64,000 nucleotides of DNA from Nocardioides glacieisoli (lineage in GTDB: Bacteria; Actinomycetota; Actinomycetes; Propionibacteriales; Nocardioidaceae): contig NZ_SDWS01000001.1 of NCBI RefSeq assembly GCF_004137245.1, forward strand, positions 434,001 through 498,000, given 5' to 3'. Every line of letters begins with the position of its first letter. The stretch's first letter is position 1. Below the pieces are notes generated by a model, which did not search any database, was not told the DNA's origin, and worked only from the letters and a program-made list of their open reading frames with translations. Positions 1-8,328 of this stretch are shown piece after piece. The position numbers were made by a program, and so were the translations under genes.

Positions 1-607
1 CCGTCAGCCAGCCGCTCGCGCGGCCCATCACCTCGTGCACGATCAGCATGCGCGGGTTGGAGCCGTGCTCGCCGAGGACGTTCTGCGCGAAGCGCGACGC
101 CTGCTGCGCTGCTGTCTGGGCGCCGAGGCTCTGCCGGATCGGCACGATGTCGTTGTCGATGGTCTTCGGCAGGCCGACCACGGTGAGCTCGGAGCCCTGC
201 GTGCGGAGGTACGCCGCCAGGTCGGCCGCCGCGGTGTTGGTGTCGTCGCCGCCGATGGTGTGCAGGATGTCGACGCCGTCGGCCTGCAGGCGCGCGGCCG
301 CCACGGCCAGCGCCGTCTCGTCCTCGCCGATGAGCCCGCGCTTGCGGCAGTCGGCGTCGTTGGTGAGCTTGACCCGGCTGTTGCCGATCGGGCTCCCGCC
401 GAAGCGGTGCAGGATGGCCGCGCCGGCGCGCTCCTCGGGACCGATCACGATGCTGTTGCCCGTGAGCAGGCCGTGGTAGCCGTGCTTGTAGGCCACGAGC
501 TCGATGTCGGGGTCGGTGGCGTCGTAGGTCTCGATCAGGGCCCCTACGGCGGAGGAGAGGCACGGGGCGTAGCCACCGGCCGTGAGGAGCGCAACGCGAG
601 TCGGCAT
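1..607 (-). CDS. pfp: Pyrophosphate-type 6-phosphofructokinase, C-terminal part beyond the window
   Basis: Cytosolic glycolytic enzyme phosphorylating fructose 6-phosphate. About 202 residues are present; the rest lies beyond the left edge. Visible motifs are the N-terminal nucleotide/PPi loop (LLTAGGYAPCLSSA), GGDDTNT near residue 119 and PKTIDND near residue 147, the latter carrying the catalytic Asp pair. In this family GGDD instead of the GGDG of ATP enzymes goes with use of pyrophosphate as phosphoryl donor, so PPi dependence is inferred from that residue. The ATG at 607 is chosen because a TACCCT -10 box (615-620) sits 7 nt upstream, implying a leaderless mRNA. It is divergent from the permease at 783. 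Confidence 0.9.
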   Translation of the reverse strand, partial: MPTRVALLTAGGYAPCLSSAVGALIETYDATDPDIELVAYKHGYHGLLTGNSIVIGPEERAGAAILHRFGGSPIGNSRVKLTNDADCRKRGLIGEDETALAVAAARLQADGVDILHTIGGDDTNTAAADLAAYLRTQGSELTVVGLPKTIDNDIVPIRQSLGAQTAAQQASRFAQNVLGEHGSNPRMLIVHEVMGRASGWLT

Positions 608-614
608 GGGCAGC

Positions 615-620
615 AGGGTA
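615..620 (-). promoter_or_regulatory. -10 box of leaderless promoter for phosphofructokinase
   Basis: TACCCT on the minus strand, 7 nt before the ATG at 607. It fits the TANNNT-N6/7-start pattern seen at many genes here. No clear -35 is visible. Confidence 0.55.
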
Positions 621-782
621 GTGAGGAATCGGCCCGGCGACCGACCGGGCGACCACCACCCGGACCGTGACCGCGATCGAGACAGGGCGTTGTAGGGGTG
701 AGGCGGTGGTTGCCCAGCCCCGCCGGCAACGCCATTCTGAGGGAACGCCGTGCGGCGCACGGACCAACGAGGGGAGTCTCGG

Positions 783-2228
783 ATGAGCACCACGGAAGCC
801 ACGCAGCCCGATGTGAACGGTCCGGAGGACACCGACCTCAAGCGCGTTCTCGGGCCCAAGCTGCTGCTGCTCTTCATCGTCGGCGACATCCTCGGCGCGG
901 GCGTGTACGCCGTCACCGGCAAGCTGGCCGGACAGGTCGGCGGCATCGCCTGGCTGCCGTTCCTGGTGGCCTTCGCGGTCGCGACCGTCACCGCCTTCTC
1001 CTACCTCGAGCTGGTGACCAAGTACCCCCAGGCCGCCGGTGCCGCGCTCTACACGCACAAGGCGTTCGGCATCCACTTCGTCACGTTCCTGGTGGCCTTC
1101 ACGGTCGTCTGCTCGGGCATCACGAGCGCGTCCACCTCGTCGAACCTGCTGGCCGCCAACCTGCTGATCGGCTTCGGAAACGAGGAGCCGAGCTCGGCGA
1201 CCACGCTCATCACGGCGCTCCTGTTCATGATCGTGCTCGCCGCGATCAACCTGCGCGGCGTCGGCGAGAGCGTGAAGTTCAACGTCGTGCTCACGATCGT
1301 CGAGATGGTGGCGCTGGCCATCGTGATCGGCATCGGCATCTGGGTGATCGGCCGCGGCGACGGCGACCTCAGCCGGATCACCGTCTTCGAGAGCCCCGAC
1401 GACAAGGGCCTCTTCATGGCGGTCACGATCGCCACCGCCATCGCGTTCTTCTCGATGGTCGGCTTCGAGGACTCGGTCAACATGGTCGAGGAGACCAAGG
1501 ACCCGATGAAGATCTTCCCGCGCACCATGTTCACGGGCCTGGGCATCGCGGTCGTGATCTACATGCTGGTCGCGATCTCGGTGGTCGCCGTCATCCCCGC
1601 GGGCGCCATCGCCGAGCCCACCAACGCCGAGGCGGGCATCCTGCTCGACGTCGTGAAGACCGGTGCGCCGGACCTCCCGATCGACAAGATCTTCCCGTTC
1701 CTCACCGTCTTCGCCGTCGCCAACACCGCGCTGATCAACATGCTGATGGCCAGCCGGCTGATCTACGGCATGGCGCAGCAGGACGTGCTGCCGCGATCGC
1801 TCGGCAAGGTGCTGCCGGGTCGCCGCTCGCCCTGGACCGCGATCGTCTTCACCACGCTGCTGGCGCTGGCGCTCATCACCGTCGTGACCGTGGACGGCGA
1901 GAACTCGGTGGTCGCCGCCCTCTCCGGCACGACCGCGCTCCTGCTGCTGGCGGTCTTCACGATCGTCAACGTCGCCTGCCTGGTCCTGCGTCGCGACCCG
2001 ACGCCGGAGGGTGCCTTCCGGGCTCCGACGTTCCTGCCGGTGATCGGTGCGATCTGCTGCGCGTACCTCCTCGGACCGTGGGCCCGGCTCGAGGCCGACA
2101 TGATCCAGTACAAGATCGCCAGCGGCCTGCTCGCGGTCGGCGTCGTGCTCTGGGCGCTCACCTGGCTCATGAACCGTGGCGTCCGGGCCAAGAAGACCGG
2201 CTTCCGCGACATCGACCACCTCGAGTAG
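783..2228 (+). CDS. APC-family amino acid permease
   Basis: Predicted secondary amino acid transporter of the APC superfamily in the cytoplasmic membrane, 481 aa, the usual size for a 12-helix permease. The first helix carries the family signature (IVGDILGAGVYAV, near residue 32), with unwound glycine-rich substrate-site residues; further hydrophobic segments are spread to the C-terminus. The ATG at 783 is preferred over the in-frame start at 750 because GAGGGGAG lies just upstream and the extra 11 residues are polar and untypical. The substrate cannot be read from sequence; cationic amino acid-type relatives are the closest look-alikes. It stands alone, divergent from the phosphofructokinase, and ends in a GC-rich hairpin. 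Confidence 0.85.
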   Translation: MSTTEATQPDVNGPEDTDLKRVLGPKLLLLFIVGDILGAGVYAVTGKLAGQVGGIAWLPFLVAFAVATVTAFSYLELVTKYPQAAGAALYTHKAFGIHFVTFLVAFTVVCSGITSASTSSNLLAANLLIGFGNEEPSSATTLITALLFMIVLAAINLRGVGESVKFNVVLTIVEMVALAIVIGIGIWVIGRGDGDLSRITVFESPDDKGLFMAVTIATAIAFFSMVGFEDSVNMVEETKDPMKIFPRTMFTGLGIAVVIYMLVAISVVAVIPAGAIAEPTNAEAGILLDVVKTGAPDLPIDKIFPFLTVFAVANTALINMLMASRLIYGMAQQDVLPRSLGKVLPGRRSPWTAIVFTTLLALALITVVTVDGENSVVAALSGTTALLLLAVFTIVNVACLVLRRDPTPEGAFRAPTFLPVIGAICCAYLLGPWARLEADMIQYKIASGLLAVGVVLWALTWLMNRGVRAKKTGFRDIDHLE

Positions 2229-2245
2229 CCGCGCTGGTCGGCCGG

Positions 2246-2284
2246 CCCGGCCCGACACGGCGGGTTCACGCCCGCCGGGCCGGG
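2246..2284 (+). terminator. GC-rich hairpin after the permease
   Basis: Outer arms CCCGGCCC (2246-2253) and GGGCCGGG (2277-2284) enclose inner arms GGCGGG (2259-2264) and CCCGCC (2271-2276). There is no T-tract, as is common for actinobacterial terminators. Confidence 0.55.
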
Positions 2285-2293
2285 TCCGCCGTC

Positions 2294-2299
2294 TACGGT
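2294..2299 (+). promoter_or_regulatory. -10 box of leaderless promoter for metallophosphoesterase
   Basis: TACGGT followed by 7 nt and the GTG at 2307. Confidence 0.5.
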
Positions 2300-2306
2300 T
2301 GGCCGA

Positions 2307-3665
2307 GTGACACGACGACCTCTCGGAGCACTCCTGGCCGTCCTGGTCGCGTCCGCTCTCGGCTGCACGTCCGTCGCCCCGCCGTCGCCATCGGCGAGCG
2401 CGACCCCCACTGGCGACCACTCCGCGACCACCACGCCGACCGCGGACGGCGGGCCCGAGGGCAGACTGCCGCGCGGCGGCCCCCGTGACCGCCTGGCCGT
2501 GCCGGCTGCGGCTGACCTGCCCGGTGCCTACCGCTTCGTCTCGGCGCCCGACTTCCTCAACCAGGACGTCGCCGACCTGACGGCTGACGGCCGCACCGAG
2601 TACGTCGACCCGCGCACCGGCGACATCGCGAACTCCACCAACGCGGAGTACGACGCCGGGCTGGCGCAGGTGATGGACGAGATGGCGTCCCACGACACCC
2701 GCGACGTCCTCGTCGCGGGCGACCTCGTCGAGGGCCGCTGGGGACGCGACGACTCGCGCAGCGGCGTGTTCGGCCCGGTGCGCACCGAGAAGCAGCGCCT
2801 CCGCGCGTGGCGTCGGGCGGCGGCCGTCTACTACCCGGCGTACCGGCAGCGCTTCGCCGACCACGGCCTGCGCCTCTTCCCGGCCCTGGGCGACCACGAG
2901 ATCGGCGACAACCCGTGGAAGGCACCCCGTGACCGCTGGATCGACTTCAAGCGTCGCCACGTGCCGGTCTTCAAGCAGGAGTTCGCCGACCGGATGCTGA
3001 CGACCGCCGGTGGCCGGTCGCGCTTCTCGAAGCACCCGTCCCAGGGCTCCGCGAAGCGCACGGCGTACGCCGTGCGGCTCGCGCCGAGCGTCCTGCTGGT
3101 GACCCTCGACGTCTTCGAGCGCCGCGGGGGAGACGTGCGCGTGTCGGTCGACCGCGCCCAGCTGCGGTGGTTCGAGCGGGTGCTGCGCCAGGCCCGCAAG
3201 GACGAGGTGCCGTGGGTGGTGGTGCAAGGACACGTCCCGATGACCGGCGACGTCCGCGCGCGCAACTCCAGCCGCCTCTCCTACGAGCGGGGCAACCGCT
3301 CCGCGCTCTGGAAGGCCATGGTCGACGGCGGCGTCGACGTCTACCTCAGCGGCGAGGTGCACGACCAGACGGTCCGCCAGCGCGACGGGATCCTCGAGGT
3401 CTCCCACGGCTCGCTGTTCTACCGCGGCGAGGCCTCCTACGTCGTCGGCCAGGCCACCGCCGACCGGCTCGTCCTGGAGAACCGTCAGTTCCGCGGGGAG
3501 ATCAGCTTCGAGGACCGGCTCTGGACGACCTCGCGGCAGGGCGCGCCCGGCCGCATCAGCTATCCGGACGCCTCGATCGTGACGGGCACGCTCGAGGCCA
3601 GCCGGACCCGCAGCGGCGGCCTCCGTGTGGACGGTGCCGCCGGCGTGCTCGCGCCGCGCCGCTGA
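2307..3665 (+). CDS. Lipoprotein calcineurin-like metallophosphoesterase
   Basis: Predicted cell-surface lipoprotein, 452 aa. The N-terminal signal peptide ends in a lipobox (ASALGC, Cys near residue 20) followed by a Ser/Thr/Pro-rich linker of about 30 residues. The metallophosphoesterase fold is read from spaced metal-ligand motifs: GDLVEG near residue 138, GDHEIGDN near 195, QGHVPM near 312 and GEVHD near 350. The usual first DxH motif is not obvious, so the metal site may be atypical. The C-terminal ~80 residues form an extra beta-rich segment. The substrate is unknown. The GTG start is supported by the -10 box 7 nt upstream. Confidence 0.8.
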   Translation: MTRRPLGALLAVLVASALGCTSVAPPSPSASATPTGDHSATTTPTADGGPEGRLPRGGPRDRLAVPAAADLPGAYRFVSAPDFLNQDVADLTADGRTEYVDPRTGDIANSTNAEYDAGLAQVMDEMASHDTRDVLVAGDLVEGRWGRDDSRSGVFGPVRTEKQRLRAWRRAAAVYYPAYRQRFADHGLRLFPALGDHEIGDNPWKAPRDRWIDFKRRHVPVFKQEFADRMLTTAGGRSRFSKHPSQGSAKRTAYAVRLAPSVLLVTLDVFERRGGDVRVSVDRAQLRWFERVLRQARKDEVPWVVVQGHVPMTGDVRARNSSRLSYERGNRSALWKAMVDGGVDVYLSGEVHDQTVRQRDGILEVSHGSLFYRGEASYVVGQATADRLVLENRQFRGEISFEDRLWTTSRQGAPGRISYPDASIVTGTLEASRTRSGGLRVDGAAGVLAPRR

Positions 3666-3725
3666 CCGCTCGCGCGCAGGCGCCCAGCGGGCGGTCAGGG
3701 TTCGGGTGCGGCGGCAGGGTCGCCG

Positions 3726-3731
3726 TACCCT
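3726..3731 (+). promoter_or_regulatory. -10 box of leaderless promoter for DAHP synthase
   Basis: TACCCT, 6 nt before the GTG at 3738. Confidence 0.55.
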
Positions 3732-3737
3732 TGTGGG

Positions 3738-5087
3738 GTGACCGCGATCCCCACCCTCGAGCAGCTGCACGCGCTCGGACCCCGGCAGCAGCCGACGTAC
3801 CCCGATGCCAGTGCGGTCGACGCTGCCGTCGCCCGGCTGCGGACGGTGCCGCCGCTCGTCTTCGCGGGTGAGTGCGACGACCTGACCGAGAAGATCGCCG
3901 CCGTCAGCCGCGGCGAGGCGTTCCTGCTGCAGGGCGGCGACTGCGCGGAGACGTTCGCCGGGGTCACCGCCGACAACGTCCGCAACAAGCTGCGGGTGCT
4001 GCTCCAGATGGCGGTCGTGCTGACGTACGCCGCCTCCGTGCCGGTCGTGAAGCTGGGCCGCCTCGCCGGGCAGTACGCCAAGCCGCGCAGCTCGGACCTC
4101 GAGACCCGCACCACCCCCCACGGACCGGTGACGCTGCCGGCCTACCGCGGCGACGCGGTCAACGGCTACGACTTCACGCCCGAGGCGCGCGTCCCCGACC
4201 CGCAGCGCCTGGTCGACGTCTACAACTCCTCGGCCGCGACGCTCAACCTGGTCCGCGCCTTCGTCACCGGCGGGTACGCCGACCTGCGCCAGGTGCACAC
4301 CTGGAACACCGACTTCGTGCAGAGCTCGCCGTTCGGCCAGCGCTACGAGGCGATGGCCGACGAGATCGAGCGCGCGCTGACCTTCATGAAGGCGATCGGC
4401 GCCGACCCCGACGAGTTCCACCGCGTCGACTTCCACTCCAGCCACGAGGCGCTGCTGCTGGAGTACGAGCAGGCGCTGACCCGCATCGACTCGCGCACCG
4501 ACCTGCCCTACAACGTCTCCGCGCACTTCGTGTGGATCGGCGAGCGCACCCGTCAGCTCGACGGGGCCCACGTCGAGCTCCTGTCGCGGATCCAGAACCC
4601 GATCGGCATCAAGCTCGGGCCGACGACGACCCCGGACGACGCGCTGTCCTACGCCGCGCGCCTCAACCCGGACAACAAGCCCGGCCGGCTCACCTTCGTC
4701 ACCCGCTTCGGCGCCGACAAGATCCGCGACGGCCTCCCGGCCCTCGTCGAGAAGGTCACCGCCGAGGGCGTCAACGTGGCGTGGGTGTGCGACCCGATGC
4801 ACGGCAACACATTCGAGGCGTCCTCGGGCTACAAGACCCGCCGCTTCGACGACGTGATCGAGGAGGTCCAGGGCTTCTTCGACGTCCACCGCAGCCTCGG
4901 CACCTGGCCCGGCGGCGTGCACGTCGAACTCACCGGTGACGACGTCACCGAGTGCATCGGTGGCGGCGAGGAGATCGACGAGGCCCAGCTCGCCAACCGC
5001 TACGAGTCCGTCTGCGACCCCCGCCTCAACCGGGTCCAGTCCCTCGAGCTGTCCTTCCTCGTCGCGGAGATGCTGCGCAAGGCCTGA
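3738..5087 (+). CDS. aroG: 3-deoxy-7-phosphoheptulonate (DAHP) synthase, class II
   Basis: First enzyme of the shikimate pathway, condensing phosphoenolpyruvate with erythrose 4-phosphate. The 449 aa length and the motif LQGGDCAETF near residue 62 are typical of the plant-like class II enzymes used by Actinobacteria. Other family segments visible are KLGRLAGQYAKPRS, NPIGIKLGPTT and WVCDPMHGNT. In M. tuberculosis the class II aroG lies next to pknL and Rv2175c; here the kinase and the Rv2175c homologue are 3-7 kb downstream, so the neighbourhood is conserved but loosened by inserted genes. Allosteric control by aromatic amino acids is known for the mycobacterial enzyme and is not inferable here. 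Confidence 0.95.
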   Translation: MTAIPTLEQLHALGPRQQPTYPDASAVDAAVARLRTVPPLVFAGECDDLTEKIAAVSRGEAFLLQGGDCAETFAGVTADNVRNKLRVLLQMAVVLTYAASVPVVKLGRLAGQYAKPRSSDLETRTTPHGPVTLPAYRGDAVNGYDFTPEARVPDPQRLVDVYNSSAATLNLVRAFVTGGYADLRQVHTWNTDFVQSSPFGQRYEAMADEIERALTFMKAIGADPDEFHRVDFHSSHEALLLEYEQALTRIDSRTDLPYNVSAHFVWIGERTRQLDGAHVELLSRIQNPIGIKLGPTTTPDDALSYAARLNPDNKPGRLTFVTRFGADKIRDGLPALVEKVTAEGVNVAWVCDPMHGNTFEASSGYKTRRFDDVIEEVQGFFDVHRSLGTWPGGVHVELTGDDVTECIGGGEEIDEAQLANRYESVCDPRLNRVQSLELSFLVAEMLRKA

Positions 5088-5120
5088 GCCGATCGTGCCC
5101 CGGCCGCCGATCTCCCTCGA

Positions 5121-5260
5121 GCGGTGGTCCAACCACATTCGGTGCGCCCGGAATGTGGCTCCACCACCGCCGGGCGGCGCGCCCCCGTAAGACACGCCTG
5201 CGAGCGGGGGTCCACCCACCTTCGGTGCGACCGGAATGTGGCTCCACCACCGCCGGGCGG
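5121..5260. repeat. Two hairpins built from a duplicated 40-bp unit
   Basis: A 40-bp segment at 5138-5177 recurs at 5221-5260 with one mismatch, offset 83 bp. Each copy forms the right arm of a hairpin: arms 5121-5140 with 5151-5170 pair at 17 of 20 positions around a 10-nt loop, and arms 5206-5223 with 5234-5251 pair at 13 of 18. It lies between the codirectional DAHP synthase and threonine aldolase genes and probably terminates or buffers transcription. REP-like origin is inferred. Confidence 0.7.
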
Positions 5261-5278
5261 TGCAGCACACCGCCCCGG

Positions 5279-5284
5279 TAGGTT
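5279..5284 (+). promoter_or_regulatory. -10 box of leaderless promoter for threonine aldolase
   Basis: TAGGTT, 6 nt before the GTG at 5291. Confidence 0.55.
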
Positions 5285-5290
5285 CGCCGC

Positions 5291-6292
5291 GTGATCGACC
5301 TGCGCTCCGACACCCTGACCCGGCCGACCGAGGCGATGCGCGCGGCGATGGCCGGCGCGGAGGTCGGGGACGACGTCTACGGCGAGGACCCCACCGTCAC
5401 GGCCCTCCAGGAGCGGGTGGCGGCGATGTTCGGCCACGAGGCCGCGCTGTTCACCCCGACCGGCTCGATGGCCAACGTGCTGGCGGTCGCGAGCGTCGTA
5501 CGGCCGGGTGAGGAGGTGCTGTGCGACTCCTCGGCCCACATCGCGCGGGCCGAGCTCGGCGCGCACGGCGCCATCAGCGGCATCACGATGCGCACCTGGA
5601 CGGGCGAGCGTGGCCAGCTCGACCTCGCGGCGATCGAGTCGATGTACGCACCCGACATGGGGCCCTTCTTCGTCCGCACGGCCGCGATCTCGGTCGAGAA
5701 CACCCACAACTTCGCCGGCGGCGCCGTGCTGCCGCTCGAGGACCTGCGCGACCTGCGCGCCTGGGCCGACACGACGGGCACCGCCGTCCACCTCGACGGC
5801 GCGCGGCTGTGGAACGCGCACGTCGCGACGGGCACCCCGCTCGAGGACTACGGCCGGATCGCCGACGTGCTGGCGGTCTGCCTGTCCAAGGGCCTCGGTG
5901 CCCCGGTCGGCTCGCTGATGGTGGGCTCGGCCGACGCGATCGACGAGGCCCGTGTCCGCCGCAAGCGGATGGGCGGCGGGATGCGCCAGGTCGGCGTGCT
6001 GGCGGCGGCGGGGGCGTACGCCCTCGACCACCACGTCGAACGGCTGGCCGACGACCATGTCCACGCCCGCCTGCTCGGCGGGGCGCTGGGCCTCGACCCG
6101 GAGCTCGTCGACACCAACATCGTCGTGGTGGACCGGCCCGATGCTGCCTCGTTCGTCGCCGCAGCAGCCGACGAGGGTGTCCGGATCGCCGCGGTGGGAC
6201 CCCGCGCCGTACGCCTCGTCACCCACCTCGACGTCACCCGGGCGGACGCGGAGCGGGCGGCGCTGGTGCTCAGCCGGCTCGGCGACCGGTGA
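5291..6292 (+). CDS. ltaE: Low-specificity L-threonine aldolase
   Basis: PLP enzyme cleaving L-threonine or allo-threonine to glycine and acetaldehyde. The 333 aa length, the N-terminus [19 protein letters not shown], the [12 protein letters not shown] segment and the PLP-lysine region [12 protein letters not shown] (Lys near residue 203) are typical of the beta-eliminating lyase/threonine aldolase family. The aspartate before the lysine ([10 protein letters not shown]) is the PLP-ring partner. The GTG start is fixed by the -10 box. The stop overlaps the convergent zinc-ribbon gene by 23 bp. Confidence 0.92.
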   Translation: MIDLRSDTLTRPTEAMRAAMAGAEVGDDVYGEDPTVTALQERVAAMFGHEAALFTPTGSMANVLAVASVVRPGEEVLCDSSAHIARAELGAHGAISGITMRTWTGERGQLDLAAIESMYAPDMGPFFVRTAAISVENTHNFAGGAVLPLEDLRDLRAWADTTGTAVHLDGARLWNAHVATGTPLEDYGRIADVLAVCLSKGLGAPVGSLMVGSADAIDEARVRRKRMGGGMRQVGVLAAAGAYALDHHVERLADDHVHARLLGGALGLDPELVDTNIVVVDRPDAASFVAAAADEGVRIAAVGPRAVRLVTHLDVTRADAERAALVLSRLGDR

Positions 6293-7328
6293 TCGCGACC
6301 TCGCTGATCGCGGTGTAGTCGCGGCCGAGGTTGCCGCTGCCCGGAGGTGTCACGGAGGTGATCGTGATGGTGACCGTCGAGGTCTGCACGGGCGGCACCT
6401 TGAGCCGCTGCATCGTGGGGTTCTCGGAGAAGGTCTGCTCGACCGTCGTCCCGTCCTCGAAGCCCCAGGTGACCGCGAGGATGCGGCGGTTGTTGGGGTA
6501 CCAGTCGACCCCTGCGACCTGCTTGGTGTAGCCGTTGACCAGGCCGACGCGGTCGACGACGGCGGGCTCGCCCAGTGTCACGGTGACGACCTTCGCGGTC
6601 GCGTCGCCGGCGATGCGCCACGTGGTGCTCGGGTCGCCGTCGTGCATCTGGACGGCTTCGTAGGCCACCAGGTTGCCGTCGAAGTCGGTGGTCGGCGGGG
6701 CCGTGCCGGGTACTTCGAAGGTCGCGGCGCGGGCGAGGTCGATCCGCTTGCCGACGCCCGTCGGCCCGTCCTCGTCCTCACTGGCCTCGGTCGACGTCTC
6801 CGACGCGTCGTCCGCCGGCGTCGACGACTCGCTCGTCGTGGGGTCGACGGCCGCGGGGTCGTCCTCGTCGGTGGCGAACACCCGGAGCAGCACGAGGACC
6901 AGGCCCACCAGCAGCACGGCACCGAGGACCCAGAAGATCCAGGCGCGCCCGGGCACCGGGTCGTCGACCTCGAGCCCGTCGACCTCCTCGTAGGGGAGGA
7001 GCTCCTCTCGGGGGTCCCAGGTCGACTCGGACACCGTCGACCCGTCCGCCGTCGATCCGGATTGCGGCCGGCGTGGTGCCGGGACGGGATCGGGCATGGT
7101 GACCGGCTCGACCGGGGCGCCGAGGGGAGCGGTGGCCGGCGCCACGGCCGTCGGGTCGGCCGCCTGGACGGGCAGGACGACCGGGTCGGGCGCGGTGGCG
7201 GGAGCAGGATCGGGAGCGGTGACCGGGGGTGCGGCCTCGGCCGGCGCCGGGTCGCCGATGCGGTGCCCGCAGTTGAGGCAGAACCGACCCACGCCGAGGG
7301 CCGCCCCACACCGCACGCACGTGTCCAC
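6270..7328 (-). CDS. Zinc-ribbon, single-pass membrane protein with discoidin-like C-terminus
   Basis: 352 aa protein of unknown function. A CxxC...CxxC zinc ribbon opens the protein ([18 protein letters not shown], residues ~4-21). Then come a Pro/Ala/Asp-rich linker of about 100 residues, one membrane helix ([19 protein letters not shown]) near residue 140, an acidic Ser/Thr/Asp stretch and a beta-sandwich C-terminal domain resembling the discoidin or NADase-type glycan-binding fold ([13 protein letters not shown]). The layout suggests the ribbon is cytoplasmic and the sandwich faces the wall, possibly binding glycan; this is inference. The GTG at 7328 is chosen from the TATCGT box 6 nt upstream; longer in-frame extensions read as low-complexity GC shadow. 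Confidence 0.75.
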   Translation of the reverse strand: MDTCVRCGAALGVGRFCLNCGHRIGDPAPAEAAPPVTAPDPAPATAPDPVVLPVQAADPTAVAPATAPLGAPVEPVTMPDPVPAPRRPQSGSTADGSTVSESTWDPREELLPYEEVDGLEVDDPVPGRAWIFWVLGAVLLVGLVLVLLRVFATDEDDPAAVDPTTSESSTPADDASETSTEASEDEDGPTGVGKRIDLARAATFEVPGTAPPTTDFDGNLVAYEAVQMHDGDPSTTWRIAGDATAKVVTVTLGEPAVVDRVGLVNGYTKQVAGVDWYPNNRRILAVTWGFEDGTTVEQTFSENPTMQRLKVPPVQTSTVTITITSVTPPGSGNLGRDYTAISEVAITGRRAG

Positions 7329-7334
7329 GGGGCC

Positions 7335-7340
7335 ACGATA
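7335..7340 (-). promoter_or_regulatory. -10 box of leaderless promoter for zinc-ribbon protein
   Basis: TATCGT on the minus strand, 6 nt before the GTG at 7328. Confidence 0.55.
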
Positions 7341-7411
7341 GGGGGATGCGCCACGGGCGTCGCCCGTCTCGGGGGTGAGGACGCGCCGCCACCCGGCCCG
7401 GTCCCGCCCGC

Positions 7412-8311
7412 TCAGACCGCGATGTGCGGGACCTCGCCCTCGACCACGCGCCGCGGCGCGAGCTCGACGATCAGCATCGCGACGAGCACCATCGCACCGC
7501 CCAGGAGCAGGCGCTGGGTGAGGTCCTCGCCACCCAGCCACACCGCGAAGACCGAGGCGAACACCGGCTCCATGCTCATGATGATGGCCGTACGGGTCGG
7601 CGGCAGGTGGGCCTGCGCCCAGGTCTGCCCGAGGAGGCCGGCGGCTCCCACGATGACCGCCATGTAGCCGACCGACACCCAGTCAGCGGTGCGGCTCGGC
7701 AGCACGATCCCGTCGTGCGCGGTCGCCAGCGTGCACACCAGCGCGATCACGACGACCTGGAGGATGGTCATGCCGACCGCGTCCCGGGCGGTCGACCAGG
7801 CACCGAGCCCGACGATGTGCAGGGCGTAGAGCACGGCGGAGGCCAGGGTGATCAGCTCGCCGAAGCCGACGCTGAGGCCGCGCAGGGCCAGGACGCCGAG
7901 GCCGACCGTCGCGAGCGCCACCGCGACCCAGGTGACGGGCGGGATCCTCGTGCGCAGGATCGCGGCGGCGAGCAGCGGCGTGCAGACGACGTACAGCCCG
8001 GTCACGAAGCCGCTGACGCTCGCCGGCGTGTGGGCGAGACCCGCGGTCTGCAGGATCTGGGCCACGCCGTAGAGCAGGCCGAGGACGACGGCGTGCCGGC
8101 GCACGGCAGGGGAGAGGCGCGAGATCGCGCGGGGTGCGACGAGCAGCAGGACGATCGACGCGATCGAGAAGCGGACGGCCAGGAAGTCGAGCGTCGGCAC
8201 CCGGTCGAGGAGGTCCTTGATGAGGAAGAACGTCGATCCCCAGCACGCGGCCAGGGCCAGGAGGACGAGCGACGCGAGCAGCGTCGTACGACCGGGCTGC
8301 TCGACGTGCAC
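7412..8311 (-). CDS. EamA/DMT-family transporter
   Basis: Predicted ten-helix drug/metabolite transporter of the cytoplasmic membrane, 299 aa. Two EamA repeats are visible: the first starts with LALAACWGSTFFLIKDLL near residue 17 and the second near residue 160 (GLGAWSTARDAVGMTILQ). The substrate is unknown; relatives export amino acids or other metabolites. The GTG start follows a TAGCGT -10 box by 6 nt. The neighbouring kinase gene upstream on the same strand ends 18 bp before this start, but the promoter suggests it can be expressed alone. Confidence 0.88.
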   Translation of the reverse strand: MHVEQPGRTTLLASLVLLALAACWGSTFFLIKDLLDRVPTLDFLAVRFSIASIVLLLVAPRAISRLSPAVRRHAVVLGLLYGVAQILQTAGLAHTPASVSGFVTGLYVVCTPLLAAAILRTRIPPVTWVAVALATVGLGVLALRGLSVGFGELITLASAVLYALHIVGLGAWSTARDAVGMTILQVVVIALVCTLATAHDGIVLPSRTADWVSVGYMAVIVGAAGLLGQTWAQAHLPPTRTAIIMSMEPVFASVFAVWLGGEDLTQRLLLGGAMVLVAMLIVELAPRRVVEGEVPHIAV

Positions 8312-8317
8312 GCCCGA

Positions 8318-8323
8318 ACGCTA
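8318..8323 (-). promoter_or_regulatory. -10 box of leaderless promoter for EamA transporter
   Basis: TAGCGT on the minus strand, 6 nt before the GTG at 8311. Confidence 0.5.
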
Positions 8324-8328
8324 GGGCG

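Noticed and set aside
5000..6226. 408-codon minus-strand frame across the aroG-ltaE junction
   Set aside because: It covers the hairpin repeats and reads as composition-driven sequence antisense to ltaE.
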